This document shows positions 1 through 7,870 of a stretch of DNA of 45,910 nucleotides, in pieces (the first letter of the stretch is position 1; each line of letters opens with the position of its first letter). A program made the position numbers and the translations under genes. The stretch spans positions 1 to 45,910 of the forward strand of contig NZ_BOPH01000115.1 in NCBI RefSeq assembly GCF_016863655.1. The letters are read 5' to 3'. The notes below the pieces were generated by a model that saw nothing but the letters and a program-made list of their open reading frames with translations, had not been told where the DNA came from and searched no databases. The DNA is from Virgisporangium ochraceum (GTDB lineage: Bacteria > Actinomycetota > Actinomycetes > Mycobacteriales > Micromonosporaceae).

Positions 1-39
1 CCGCCAATCGATGCACTACCGTCCAAGATCGCCGCGCGC

Positions 40-1230
40 CTACCGGGGTAGGGGCACCCGGACACCGGCCCGGAACACCGCGGTCACGGCGGTCAGCGCC
101 GCCGGGTCCGCCAGCGGGTCGCCGTCGACGGCGACCACGTCGGCGTCGAACCCGGCGGCGAGGCGGCCCTTGCGGTCGCCGAGCCCGCAGGCGTCCGCGG
201 CCAGCGAGGTGACCGCCCGCAGCGCGTCGGCCGGCGCGTCGCCGAGGAACGTCACCAGCTGGGTCGGGCCGTACGGCAGGCAGTCCGGTTCCTTCAGCGG
301 CCCGATGCCGAAGTCGCTGCTGCACACGATCGGGATCCCGGCCGCGCGGAACTCGCGGAACAGCCCGACGATCAGCGGCAGCAGCTTGAGGATGCGCGGC
401 GGCGGCGTGACCCCGGGCTTCGGCTTCTGCGCCACGGTCGCGCCGATCGGGATGCCGGCCTCGGCGATCGCCGCGATCAGCGCCGGGTCGGGCTCGATGC
501 TGTCGGCGGTCATGAACGTGCCGTGCTCGATCATGTCGACGCCGGCGGCGACCGCGTTGGCGATGCCGGTCGCGCCGTGGGCGTGCGCGGTGGTCGGCAG
601 GCCCAGCCGGTGCGCCTCGTCGACCGCGGCCGCCAGCTCGTCGACGGCGAACTGGGCCAGGTGCGACGACGTGCCCGGGGTCAGCTCGCCGCCGGTCGCC
701 ATCAGCTTGACCACGTCGACGCCGCGCGCGGCGCGCTCGCGCACCGCGGCCCGGACCGCGTCGGGTCCGCCGGTGGTCTCGCCGCCGAGGAACCAGCAGT
801 GCCCCCGGCCGGTGGTGATCGGCGGGCCGGCGGCGAGCACCTGCGGGCCGGCGGTCGGGTCGGCGGCCAGCTCGTCGCGCAGGCGCAGGCTCAGGTACCC
901 GCGGTCGCCGAGGTCGCGGACCGTGGTGATGCCGGCCGCCAACGCCTGGCGGGCCCGCGCCCGCATCTCGTCGAGCAGCAGGTCGTCGTCGAGGTCGGAG
1001 AGCCTGCTGACGGGGTCCGTCGACGCGTCGAAGACCAGGTGGACGTGCGAGTCGACGAAGCCGGGCACCAGGGTGGCCGCGCCGAGGTCGACCACCTCCG
1101 CCTCCGCCGGTGGCTCGGTACCGGACCCGACGGCGACGATGCGTCCACCGTCGACCAGCACGACAGGGTGCTCGACCGGCTCGGCGGCGACGCCGTCGAA
1201 GAGCCGACCGGCCCGGATTGCCAGCTTCAT
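40..1230 (-). CDS. Amidohydrolase, imidazolonepropionase/prolidase-like
   Basis: A 396-residue metal-dependent amidohydrolase. Near the N-terminus a small beta-sandwich segment (RAGRLFDG, VDGGRIVAVG) leads into the metal-binding DSHVHLVFD motif, the HxH ligand pair. Further ligands are visible as AHAHGATG, then DMIEHGTF, and the C-terminal catalytic Asp in CSSDFGIG. The end (GRLAAGFDADVVAVDGDPL) is the usual closing beta-strand region. Such enzymes hydrolyse cyclic amides or Xaa-Pro/Xaa-Arg dipeptides; the substrate cannot be read here. No signal peptide, so cytoplasmic. The ATG at 1230 is preceded by GAAAGGGG; a longer reading frame upstream overlaps the response regulator and is unlikely. 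It starts 19 bases after the response regulator stop, so it may be the last gene of a kinase-regulator-hydrolase operon. Confidence 0.85.
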   Translation of the reverse strand: MKLAIRAGRLFDGVAAEPVEHPVVLVDGGRIVAVGSGTEPPAEAEVVDLGAATLVPGFVDSHVHLVFDASTDPVSRLSDLDDDLLLDEMRARARQALAAGITTVRDLGDRGYLSLRLRDELAADPTAGPQVLAAGPPITTGRGHCWFLGGETTGGPDAVRAAVRERAARGVDVVKLMATGGELTPGTSSHLAQFAVDELAAAVDEAHRLGLPTTAHAHGATGIANAVAAGVDMIEHGTFMTADSIEPDPALIAAIAEAGIPIGATVAQKPKPGVTPPPRILKLLPLIVGLFREFRAAGIPIVCSSDFGIGPLKEPDCLPYGPTQLVTFLGDAPADALRAVTSLAADACGLGDRKGRLAAGFDADVVAVDGDPLADPAALTAVTAVFRAGVRVPLPR

Positions 1231-1249
1231 GCGGACCCCTTTCGGAGAG

Positions 1250-1888
1250 TCATCGCGGACCCAGATACGCCAGCACCGCCAGCACGCGGCGGTTGTCCTC
1301 GTCACTGTCAACGAGGCCGAGCTTGGTCATGATGCTGCCGACGTGGGTCTCCACCGTGCGGTCGGTCAGCCACAGCCGCCGCGCGATCGCCCGGTTGGTG
1401 CGGCCCTCCGCGATCAGTGCGAGCACCTCGCGTTCGCGGGCCGTCAGCGCCGCGAGCGGGTCGTCGCGGCGCGGACGCAGCAGGCCGGTGACCACCTCCG
1501 GATCGAGCGCCGAGCCGCCGGCGGCCACGCGCCGCAGCGCGTCGAGGAAGTCGTCGACGTCGAACACGCGGTCCTTGAGCAGGTAGCCGAAGTGGCCGTG
1601 GGTGGCGAGGTCGACCGAGTACCGCGTCTCCAGGTGCTGCGACAGCAGCACGATGCCCAGGCGCGCGTCGTGCGCGCGCAGGTGCCGGGCGGCGCGGGCG
1701 CCGTCGTCGGTACGGTCGGGCGGCATGCGGATGTCGATGATGGCCAGGTCCGGGCGGTGTTCGAGAACGGACGCGACGAGCGACGGCGCGTCGTCGGCCC
1801 TGGCGACGATCTCGTGACCGGCGTCGGTGAGCAGCTTCGCGAGCCCTTCCCGGAACAGCGCCGAGTCCTCGCCGATCACGATGCGCAC
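1250..1888 (-). CDS. NarL/LuxR-family response regulator
   Basis: A 212-residue two-component response regulator. Residues 1-120 are a receiver domain with acidic residues E7/D8, phospho-acceptor Asp about residue 52 (LAIIDIRMPP) and the conserved Lys in YLLKDR. Residues about 145-205 are a LuxR-type helix-turn-helix (LTAREREVLALIAEGRTNRAIARRL). The GTG at 1888 is the natural start: it gives VRIVIGEDS, the standard first beta-strand, and lies inside the end of the kinase gene (13-base overlap), implying translational coupling. The partner is the kinase immediately upstream. The last residues (DEDNRRVLAVLAYLG) match the actinobacterial subgroup of NarL regulators paired with membrane kinases. 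Confidence 0.92.
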   Translation of the reverse strand: MRIVIGEDSALFREGLAKLLTDAGHEIVARADDAPSLVASVLEHRPDLAIIDIRMPPDRTDDGARAARHLRAHDARLGIVLLSQHLETRYSVDLATHGHFGYLLKDRVFDVDDFLDALRRVAAGGSALDPEVVTGLLRPRRDDPLAALTAREREVLALIAEGRTNRAIARRLWLTDRTVETHVGSIMTKLGLVDSDEDNRRVLAVLAYLGPR

Positions 1889-3843
1889 GGCAGCTCCGCC
1901 TCCACGGTGGTCCCCCGGCCGTGCGGGCTGTGGACCCGCAGCGTTCCCCCGAGCGCCGCCACCCGGTCGGCGATGGTCGAGCGGGTCGACAGGCTCGCGC
2001 CGCCGCACCCGTCGTCGCTGACGCTCACCAGCAGCCGGCCGTCGTCGCGGCTGACCCGCAGCCCGATCCGGCCGGCGTCGGCGTGCTTGACCGCGTTGGT
2101 CACCGCCTCGCTCACCACGTAGTAGGCGGTGGTGGCGATGTCGTCGGGTAGCGCATCCCCTCTGGAGAACGCGCACACGTCGAGGTCGATCGCGAGGGGA
2201 ACCGTGCGTACCAGTTCGGCGAGCGCGGCGTCGAGGCCGTCGTCGAGGCGTCCGGGACGCAGGCCGTAGGCGATCCGGCGCAGCTCGGCCAGCGCCGTAC
2301 CCAGCTCGGCGACGCCCTGGTCGAGGAGGCCGTTCACGTCGACGGTGCCGTCGTCGAGGTGCCGCTGCGCGAGCCGGAACGCCATGCCGAGCGACACCAG
2401 CCGCTGCTGCGCGCCGTCGTGCAGGTCCCGTTCCAGCTTGCGCCGTTCGGCGTCCCCCGCCTGCACCAACCGCGCGCGGCTCGACTCGACCTCGCGCAGC
2501 GCCCGCGCGACCTCCAGCCGCAGCCGGACCACCTCGACCAGCGTCGCCGCCGACCCGGCCAGCTGGCGCAGCAGCTCGGGACGCACGTGCGCCGACGCCC
2601 GGAGCACCCCGATCGGCTCGCCGCCAAGCTCGACGCCGACGGCCCCGTGGGCGGGAACCGGCGCGCCGTCGATGTCGACGTACCCGGTGTCGCCCGGCAC
2701 CCGGTAGCCGACCCGCAGGTCCGGGTCGCGCACCGCGTCGCGCAGCACGGCCTCCAGCCGTTCCGGCCGCGACCGGCCGGCGCGGGTGTCGCGGCCGAGC
2801 GCCTCGACGGCGGCCAACGCGGCCAGCCGCACCGGGTACAGCCGCCGGTCGACGGCGCGCTGCAGCCGGGTACGCAACGGGGTCAACGCGACCGCGCACA
2901 CCGCGGTGGCCACGGCCGCGGCGACGGCCGAGTCGCGGCCGAGCACGACCCCGCCGACCACCGAGCTCACCGCGTAGATCAGGACGAGCGTCGTGGACAC
3001 CAGCCCGTAGGTCACGGTCGCGGCGAGCGCCCGGTCGACGTCGTACAGGTCGTGCCGCAGCATCGCGACGGCGGTCGCCACCGGGATACCGACCAGGCCG
3101 GCGAACCCGATCGCGGCGCTCATCCACAGTGGACGGCCCCACAGCAGGATCTCCAGCAGGCATCCCACCGGGTAGAGCGGGATCGCCATGCCGGCCAGCG
3201 CCAGCCACTTGATCTGCGCGCGGCGCACCGCGTCGGACCGCCGGAACCGCACCACCAGCGACGCCGCGCACGCCAGGACCAGCACCAGCTGGAGCACGAA
3301 CACGGCCAGCGCCGGCACCTGGAGCGCCAGCGGCAGTGGCGGCCACGGACGCGGCACGTCCTCCATCGGTGCCCGGAACGGGAACGTGTCGAACGCCGTG
3401 GCGACCTGGTCGAGCACCGCGCACGCGACGAGCGTCGGCGGGATCCACCGCCACCGCGGACCGGGCAGCCGCCCGTCCGGGAAGTACAGCAGCAGGAGCC
3501 CGACGGCGATGAAGATCCAGACGGCGCTCTGGTCGACCGCGGCGGCGAGCCAATCGAGCGACGGCAGCGTGTCCGGCCGGGTCTCGGCGACGTACCACCA
3601 CGCCACGTCCCGGCCGCCGTTGAGCGCGACCGTGAGTCCGACGAGCGTCAGCAGGAGGCCGACCACGTTGCCGGGCCGGCGCCGCGCGATGACCACGCCG
3701 AGCACCGCCGAGGCGGGCGCGACGGCCACCACGAGGCCGAGGTAGATCCAGACCGCCGGTACCGGCGCACGGGCGGCGAGCACGCCGGTCACGCCGAGCA
3801 CGGCACCCGTGAGCAGCGCGGTCGCGAGGGCGACGCGTCTCAT
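1876..3843 (-). CDS. Membrane sensor histidine kinase (HisKA_3 type)
   Basis: A 655-residue sensor kinase. The first ~330 residues hold about eight hydrophobic helices, including the LLLLYFPDGRLPGPRWRW signature shared by a group of actinobacterial NarX-like kinases. A linker with weak GAF-like character follows (about 360-440). The dimerisation/phosphotransfer helix carries the acceptor His475 in RDLHDGAQQRL, and the ATPase domain shows the N-box SEAVTNAVKHADA and G-box VSDDGCGG. The ATG at 3843 directly precedes the first transmembrane helix; a longer frame would add 40 residues of promoter DNA. It phosphorylates the overlapping response regulator. A second kinase of the same build lies at 7870-9960. 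The stimulus is unknown; the lack of a large outside domain suggests sensing in or at the membrane. Confidence 0.9.
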   Translation of the reverse strand: MRRVALATALLTGAVLGVTGVLAARAPVPAVWIYLGLVVAVAPASAVLGVVIARRRPGNVVGLLLTLVGLTVALNGGRDVAWWYVAETRPDTLPSLDWLAAAVDQSAVWIFIAVGLLLLYFPDGRLPGPRWRWIPPTLVACAVLDQVATAFDTFPFRAPMEDVPRPWPPLPLALQVPALAVFVLQLVLVLACAASLVVRFRRSDAVRRAQIKWLALAGMAIPLYPVGCLLEILLWGRPLWMSAAIGFAGLVGIPVATAVAMLRHDLYDVDRALAATVTYGLVSTTLVLIYAVSSVVGGVVLGRDSAVAAAVATAVCAVALTPLRTRLQRAVDRRLYPVRLAALAAVEALGRDTRAGRSRPERLEAVLRDAVRDPDLRVGYRVPGDTGYVDIDGAPVPAHGAVGVELGGEPIGVLRASAHVRPELLRQLAGSAATLVEVVRLRLEVARALREVESSRARLVQAGDAERRKLERDLHDGAQQRLVSLGMAFRLAQRHLDDGTVDVNGLLDQGVAELGTALAELRRIAYGLRPGRLDDGLDAALAELVRTVPLAIDLDVCAFSRGDALPDDIATTAYYVVSEAVTNAVKHADAGRIGLRVSRDDGRLLVSVSDDGCGGASLSTRSTIADRVAALGGTLRVHSPHGRGTTVEAELPCAS

Positions 3844-3877
3844 GACGGCACTGTAAGGCCGCGCCGCCCGGAAAGGA

Positions 3878-3912
3878 TCCGTACTGGTACGGAGCCGACC
3901 TCCCGGGTCGGC
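3878..3912. promoter_or_regulatory. Tandem dyads in divergent promoter region
   Basis: Two adjacent inverted repeats lie between the divergent kinase gene (start 3843) and membrane protein gene (start 3979). The first, TCCGTACTGGTACGGA (3878-3893), is a perfect palindrome apart from its two central bases. The second has 7-bp arms GCCGACC (3894-3900) and GGTCGGC (3906-3912) with a 5-base spacer. Position and symmetry fit an operator for the adjacent NarL-type regulator, which binds as a dimer. This is inference from position. Confidence 0.5.
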
Positions 3913-3978
3913 ACCGATGGCCGGCCGCCGCCGCGTCCCTACGGTTCGGACATCCGCACCCATCCGCAGGAGGAACCG

Positions 3979-4629
3979 ATGTCCACCGAGACCCTCACCC
4001 CCGTCACCACCGGCCGCGGCCGTGTGGCCCTACTGTCGGCGCTGCTCGCGCTGGGCGCGGTCGTGGTGGCCGCCATGGTGCTCTGGCAGCCGTGGGGTGA
4101 ACGCGACGCGTTCTCGTACTCCGACCTGGCGCCGAACCGCGACGCCGGCTGGCTCGGCAGCGTCCTCGACGGCCTGGCGCTCGGCGTCGTCGGTGTGACG
4201 GCCGGTCTCGTGGTGTGCCTGCTCGTTCCGGCCCGCGGGGCGGCGTGGGCGACCGTCGGCGCGCTCCTCACCGGGCTGGGCGGCGTGGCGTTCGCGGCCG
4301 GCATCGTCGCGGCCGGCACGGTCTTCTGGTACGCCACCGAGCCGGCGGCGATCCCGGCCGACGCCGGCACCGCGCTGCTCTCGTTCGCCGAGGACAACCC
4401 CGGCCACCTGATGGGCCTGCAGATGGCCGGGTTCCTGCTCTTCACGATCGGGTCGCTGGTGCTGATGGCCGCGCTGTGGCGGGCCCGGTCGGTGCCGCGC
4501 TGGCTGCCGGTGGCGTTCCTCGTGCTGACCGTCGGCGTGTTCGCGCTGGGCGGCGTCGCGCTCGACGTGGTGCAGGCGGCGCAGATGCTCGTGCTGGCGG
4601 CGCCGGCCTGGTACCTGCTCAAGGCATGA
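3979..4629 (+). CDS. Predicted multi-pass membrane protein, unknown function
   Basis: A 216-residue protein with about five hydrophobic helices (roughly residues 13-33, 60-82, 88-112, 150-168 and 178-214) and a short polar N-terminus (STETLTPVTTGRGR). No catalytic motif was recognised. An excellent ribosome site, GCAGGAGGA, lies 5 bases before the ATG. The gene is transcribed away from a two-component operon and shares its upstream region, so it is a likely target of that system. It is followed by a strong hairpin. It could be a small stress-responsive membrane protein; the family was not identified. Confidence 0.75.
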   Translation: MSTETLTPVTTGRGRVALLSALLALGAVVVAAMVLWQPWGERDAFSYSDLAPNRDAGWLGSVLDGLALGVVGVTAGLVVCLLVPARGAAWATVGALLTGLGGVAFAAGIVAAGTVFWYATEPAAIPADAGTALLSFAEDNPGHLMGLQMAGFLLFTIGSLVLMAALWRARSVPRWLPVAFLVLTVGVFALGGVALDVVQAAQMLVLAAPAWYLLKA

Positions 4630-4638
4630 CGCGGACGT

Positions 4639-4668
4639 GGTCGACCACCCGCGAACGGGTGGTCGACC
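4639..4668. terminator. Bidirectional hairpin terminator
   Basis: A perfect 12-bp stem, GGTCGACCACCC paired with GGGTGGTCGACC, with a 6-base loop GCGAAC. It lies between the convergent membrane protein gene and the phosphoketolase gene. No U-tract follows, as is usual in high-GC actinomycetes. Confidence 0.8.
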
Positions 4669-4677
4669 CACCTCCGT

Positions 4678-7089
4678 TCAGCCGCGCTCGGCCCAGTCGC
4701 CGAGCGACCAGTCGCGGACCTCGGGCATGTCCTCCAGATGCTCGACGACGTACTCCTGGTGCCGGGTCAGCTGGGCCTCGCACCACTCCTTGAGCGCGGT
4801 CGCGCCGCGGGGCAGCCGCTTGGCGTTGTTGATCGCGTCCATCACCAGGTGGTAGCGCGAGGCGCGGTTGCGCACGGTCATGTCGAAGGGCGTCGTGGTG
4901 GTGCCTTCCTCGATGAAGCCGCGCACGCGGAACCGGTCGGCGTCGGGCCGGCCGTGCACGAGCTGGTGGATCGCGCCCGGGTAGCCGTGGAACGCGAACA
5001 CCACGTCGACGGTGTCGGTGAACAGCTCGGTGAACTGGGTTTCGCTCATGCCGTGCGGGTGGTCCTTGGGCCGGGTGAGCGTCATGAGGTTCACGACGTT
5101 GACCACGCGCACCTTGAACCCGGGCAGCTTCTCCTTGAGGATCTGCGCCGCGGCGACGGTCTCCATCGTCACCACGTCACCGGCGCAGGCGAGCACGATG
5201 TCAGGATCGCTGTCGCCGGCGTCGGTGCCGGCCCAGTCCCAGATGCCGGCGCCGCGCGCGGTGTGCTCGATCGCCTCGTCCATCGTGAGCCACTGCAGCT
5301 GCGGCTGCTTGTCGATGACGATCAGGTTGACGTACGACCGCGACCGGAAGCAGTGGTTGGCCACCGACAGCAGGGTGTTGGCGTCCGGCGGCAGGTAGAC
5401 CCGCGACACGGTGCCGCGCTGGTTGAGCACCACCTGGATGAGCCCGGGACCCTGGTGCGAGAAGCCGTTGTGGTCGTTGCGCCACGCGGTCGACGTGAGC
5501 AGGATGTTCAGGCTCGGCACCTTGGCGCGCCAGGGCAGGTGCGCGGCCTCCTGCAGCCACTTGCCGTGCTGAACGGTCTGCGACGCCGACACCATCGCGA
5601 ACGCCTCGTAGGTGGCGAACATGCCGTGCCGGCCGGTGAGGTTGTACCCCTCCAGCCACCCGTGGCAGTTGTGCTCCGAGAGCACCTCCATCACCCGGCC
5701 GTCGCGGCCGATGGCCGTGTCGTCCGCGGTCACGTGCTCCATGAACCCCCGGTCGGAGACCTCGAACACGGCGCCGAGCCGGTTGCTGTTGGTCTCGTCG
5801 GGGCAGAACAGGCGGAACCGGTCGGGGTTGCGGGTGTAGATGTCGCGCATCAGCTCGCCGAGCTTGCGCGTCGACTCGGCGCGTACGGTCGCCGGCGTGG
5901 GCACGTCGATGGCGTAGTCGCGGTAGTCGGGAAGGTCCAGATCCCTGGTCAGGCGTCCGCCGTTGGCGTGCGGGCTCGCGCTCATGCGCAGGTCGCCGTC
6001 GGGCGCGAACTCTCTGATGGACCGGGACGGAGCGCCCGACTCGTCGAACAGCTCCTCGGGCCTGTACGACCGCAGCCATTCTTCGAGGACGCGCAGGTGG
6101 TCGGGGTTCTCCCGCACGCCCGACAGCGGTACCTGGTGCGAGCGCCACGTGCCGCTGACGGTGATCCCGTCGACCTTCTCCGGCCCGGTCCAGCCCTTCG
6201 GCGACCGCAGGACGATCAGGGGCCAGGTCGGTCGCGTGCCGTCCCAGTCACCGTCGCGCGCGCTCCGCTGAATGGCGCGGATGCGCCCGTACGCCTCGGC
6301 CAGGGCGGCGGCGAACCGGTGGTGCATGCCGGGCAGGTCGGAGCCCTCGACCTCGATGACGTCGTAGCCGTGCCCGGCCAGCAGCGAGCGGACCTCGTCG
6401 CGGCTCTTGCGGCCGAGCACCGTCGGTCCCGCGATCTTCGCGTCGTTGAGGTGCAGGATCGGCAGCACGGCGCCGTCGCGCGCCGGGTTGATGAACGAGA
6501 CGCCCTTCCAGGACCCTTCGAGGGGACCGGTCTCCGCCTCGCCGTCACCGACGACGGCCACCGCCAGCAGGTCGGGGTTGTCCATCACGGCGCCGTAGGC
6601 GTGCACCAGCACGTAGCCGAGCTCGCCGCCCTCGTGGATCGACCCGGGCGTCGTCACCGACACGTGGCTCGGGATGCCGCCGGGGCTGGAGAACTGGCGG
6701 AACAGCCGCAGCAGGCCCGGCTCGTCGAGCGTCACGTCGGGGTAGATCTCGCTGTAGGTGCCTTCCAGGTACCCGGCGGCGACCAGCGCCGGCCCGCCGT
6801 GGCCCGGCCCGGCCAGGTAGATCGCCTCCTGCCCGGTGAGCCGGATGAGCCGCGAGACGTGCGCGTAGATCAGCGACAGGCCGGGGCTGGTGCCCCAGTG
6901 CCCGAGGAGGCGCGGCTTGATGTGCTCCGCTGTCAGCGGCTCCTTCAGCAGCGGGTTGCCCCGCAGGTAGATCTGGCCGACCGTGAGGTAGTTGTTGGCA
7001 CGCCACCACGCGTCGAGCTGGGCGACCTCCTCGTCACCGGGTGCGGCGAGCGCTTTCAGCGTCGGGTGCTGGTGCGTAACAGCGGTCAT
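4678..7089 (-). CDS. xfp: Xylulose-5-phosphate/fructose-6-phosphate phosphoketolase
   Basis: A full-length (803 residues) thiamine-diphosphate enzyme that splits xylulose-5-P or fructose-6-P with phosphate to acetyl-P plus glyceraldehyde-3-P or erythrose-4-P. Family markers seen: LTVGQIYLRGNPLL near the N-terminus, LLGHWGTSPGLSLIYAH, GPGHGGPA, the ThDP/Mg-binding GDGEAETGPLEGSW followed by LHLNDAKIAGPT, and later ATYEAFAMVSASQ and NDHNGFSHQGPG. Cytoplasmic. The ATG at 7089 has AGGAGGA upstream. No acetate kinase or phosphotransacetylase gene is nearby, so it stands alone as a carbon-saving bypass or acetyl-P source. The neighbouring regulator gene at 7205-7870 is on the same strand but separated by about 115 bases, so a separate promoter is likely. 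Confidence 0.96.
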   Translation of the reverse strand: MTAVTHQHPTLKALAAPGDEEVAQLDAWWRANNYLTVGQIYLRGNPLLKEPLTAEHIKPRLLGHWGTSPGLSLIYAHVSRLIRLTGQEAIYLAGPGHGGPALVAAGYLEGTYSEIYPDVTLDEPGLLRLFRQFSSPGGIPSHVSVTTPGSIHEGGELGYVLVHAYGAVMDNPDLLAVAVVGDGEAETGPLEGSWKGVSFINPARDGAVLPILHLNDAKIAGPTVLGRKSRDEVRSLLAGHGYDVIEVEGSDLPGMHHRFAAALAEAYGRIRAIQRSARDGDWDGTRPTWPLIVLRSPKGWTGPEKVDGITVSGTWRSHQVPLSGVRENPDHLRVLEEWLRSYRPEELFDESGAPSRSIREFAPDGDLRMSASPHANGGRLTRDLDLPDYRDYAIDVPTPATVRAESTRKLGELMRDIYTRNPDRFRLFCPDETNSNRLGAVFEVSDRGFMEHVTADDTAIGRDGRVMEVLSEHNCHGWLEGYNLTGRHGMFATYEAFAMVSASQTVQHGKWLQEAAHLPWRAKVPSLNILLTSTAWRNDHNGFSHQGPGLIQVVLNQRGTVSRVYLPPDANTLLSVANHCFRSRSYVNLIVIDKQPQLQWLTMDEAIEHTARGAGIWDWAGTDAGDSDPDIVLACAGDVVTMETVAAAQILKEKLPGFKVRVVNVVNLMTLTRPKDHPHGMSETQFTELFTDTVDVVFAFHGYPGAIHQLVHGRPDADRFRVRGFIEEGTTTTPFDMTVRNRASRYHLVMDAINNAKRLPRGATALKEWCEAQLTRHQEYVVEHLEDMPEVRDWSLGDWAERG

Positions 7090-7204
7090 GCGTCTCGTCT
7101 CCTCCTGAAGGATCTTCGCGAGCCCTCCCCAGTTCTACCGGACCGCGCGCGGCGCGGCACCCATCCTCGGCGGGTTAGAGCACCCCTACCCCCGGGATCG
7201 GGAC

Positions 7205-7870
7205 CTAAGGCCCGTCGTCGCGGTGGAGGGCCGCCCGGCGGCCGCGGATCACGGCCTGCGCCCGATCGGCGATCTGCAGCTTGCGGAAGATGCTGGTGAT
7301 GTGGTTGCCGACGGTGCGTTCGCTGATGAACAGGCGGGTGGCGATGTCGTGGTTGCGCAGCCCGGCGGCGATGAGGCCGAGGACCTCCTGCTCCCGCGGC
7401 GTCAACCGGTCGATGTCCGGATCGACGGCGGCCGACGGCGGACCGGCCGCGAGCTGGTCGAGGACGCGCTTGGCCACCGCCTCGCCGAGCAGCGCCTCGC
7501 CGCGCGCGACCGCTCGCACCGCCCGCAGCAGCGAACCCCGTTCCGCGCCCTTCAGCACGTAGCCGCGGGCGCCGGCGCGGATCGCGGCGAGCACGGACCC
7601 GTCGTCGTCGAGCATCGTGAGCACGATGACCTTCGTGTCGGGGTGGGCCGCGGTGATCGACCGCGTGGCGGCGATGCCGTCGAGGTCGGGCATGTGCAGG
7701 TCCATGAGCACGATGTCGGGGGCGAGGTCGCGCACGAGCCGCACCGCGTCGTGACCGGTGGCGCCCTGCCCGACGAGCACGAGGTCGTCGGTGCGGGCGA
7801 CGAGGCTCTCCACCCCTTCGCGGAAGAGCGGGTGGTCGTCGACGACGACGAGCCGCACGGACGCGTCCAT
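7205..7870 (-). CDS. NarL/LuxR-family response regulator
   Basis: A 221-residue regulator with an N-terminal receiver domain (VVVDDHPLFREGVESL; acceptor Asp57 in IVLMDLHMPDLDG; Lys in YVLKGAERGS) and a C-terminal LuxR helix-turn-helix (LTPREQEVLGLIAAGLRNHDIATRLFISERTV, about residues 152-184). The ATG at 7870 overlaps the kinase stop codon in a TGATG junction; a GTG one codon earlier is possible but lies within that stop. Translational coupling to the kinase upstream makes the pairing firm. Target genes cannot be read directly; phosphoketolase lies downstream on the same strand. Confidence 0.92.
   Translation of the reverse strand: MDASVRLVVVDDHPLFREGVESLVARTDDLVLVGQGATGHDAVRLVRDLAPDIVLMDLHMPDLDGIAATRSITAAHPDTKVIVLTMLDDDGSVLAAIRAGARGYVLKGAERGSLLRAVRAVARGEALLGEAVAKRVLDQLAAGPPSAAVDPDIDRLTPREQEVLGLIAAGLRNHDIATRLFISERTVGNHITSIFRKLQIADRAQAVIRGRRAALHRDDGP

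Noticed and set aside
7200..7213. GGGACCTAAGGCCC, resembling a DevR/DosR-type site upstream of phosphoketolase
   Set aside because: Only 4 of 6 half-site pairs match, it includes the stop codon of the regulator gene, and the nearby kinase is not DevS-like. Too weak to annotate.
4738..7299. Long plus-strand frame opposite phosphoketolase
   Set aside because: Antisense shadow with no domain, rich in His/Val/Gly/Arg as expected from the complementary codons.
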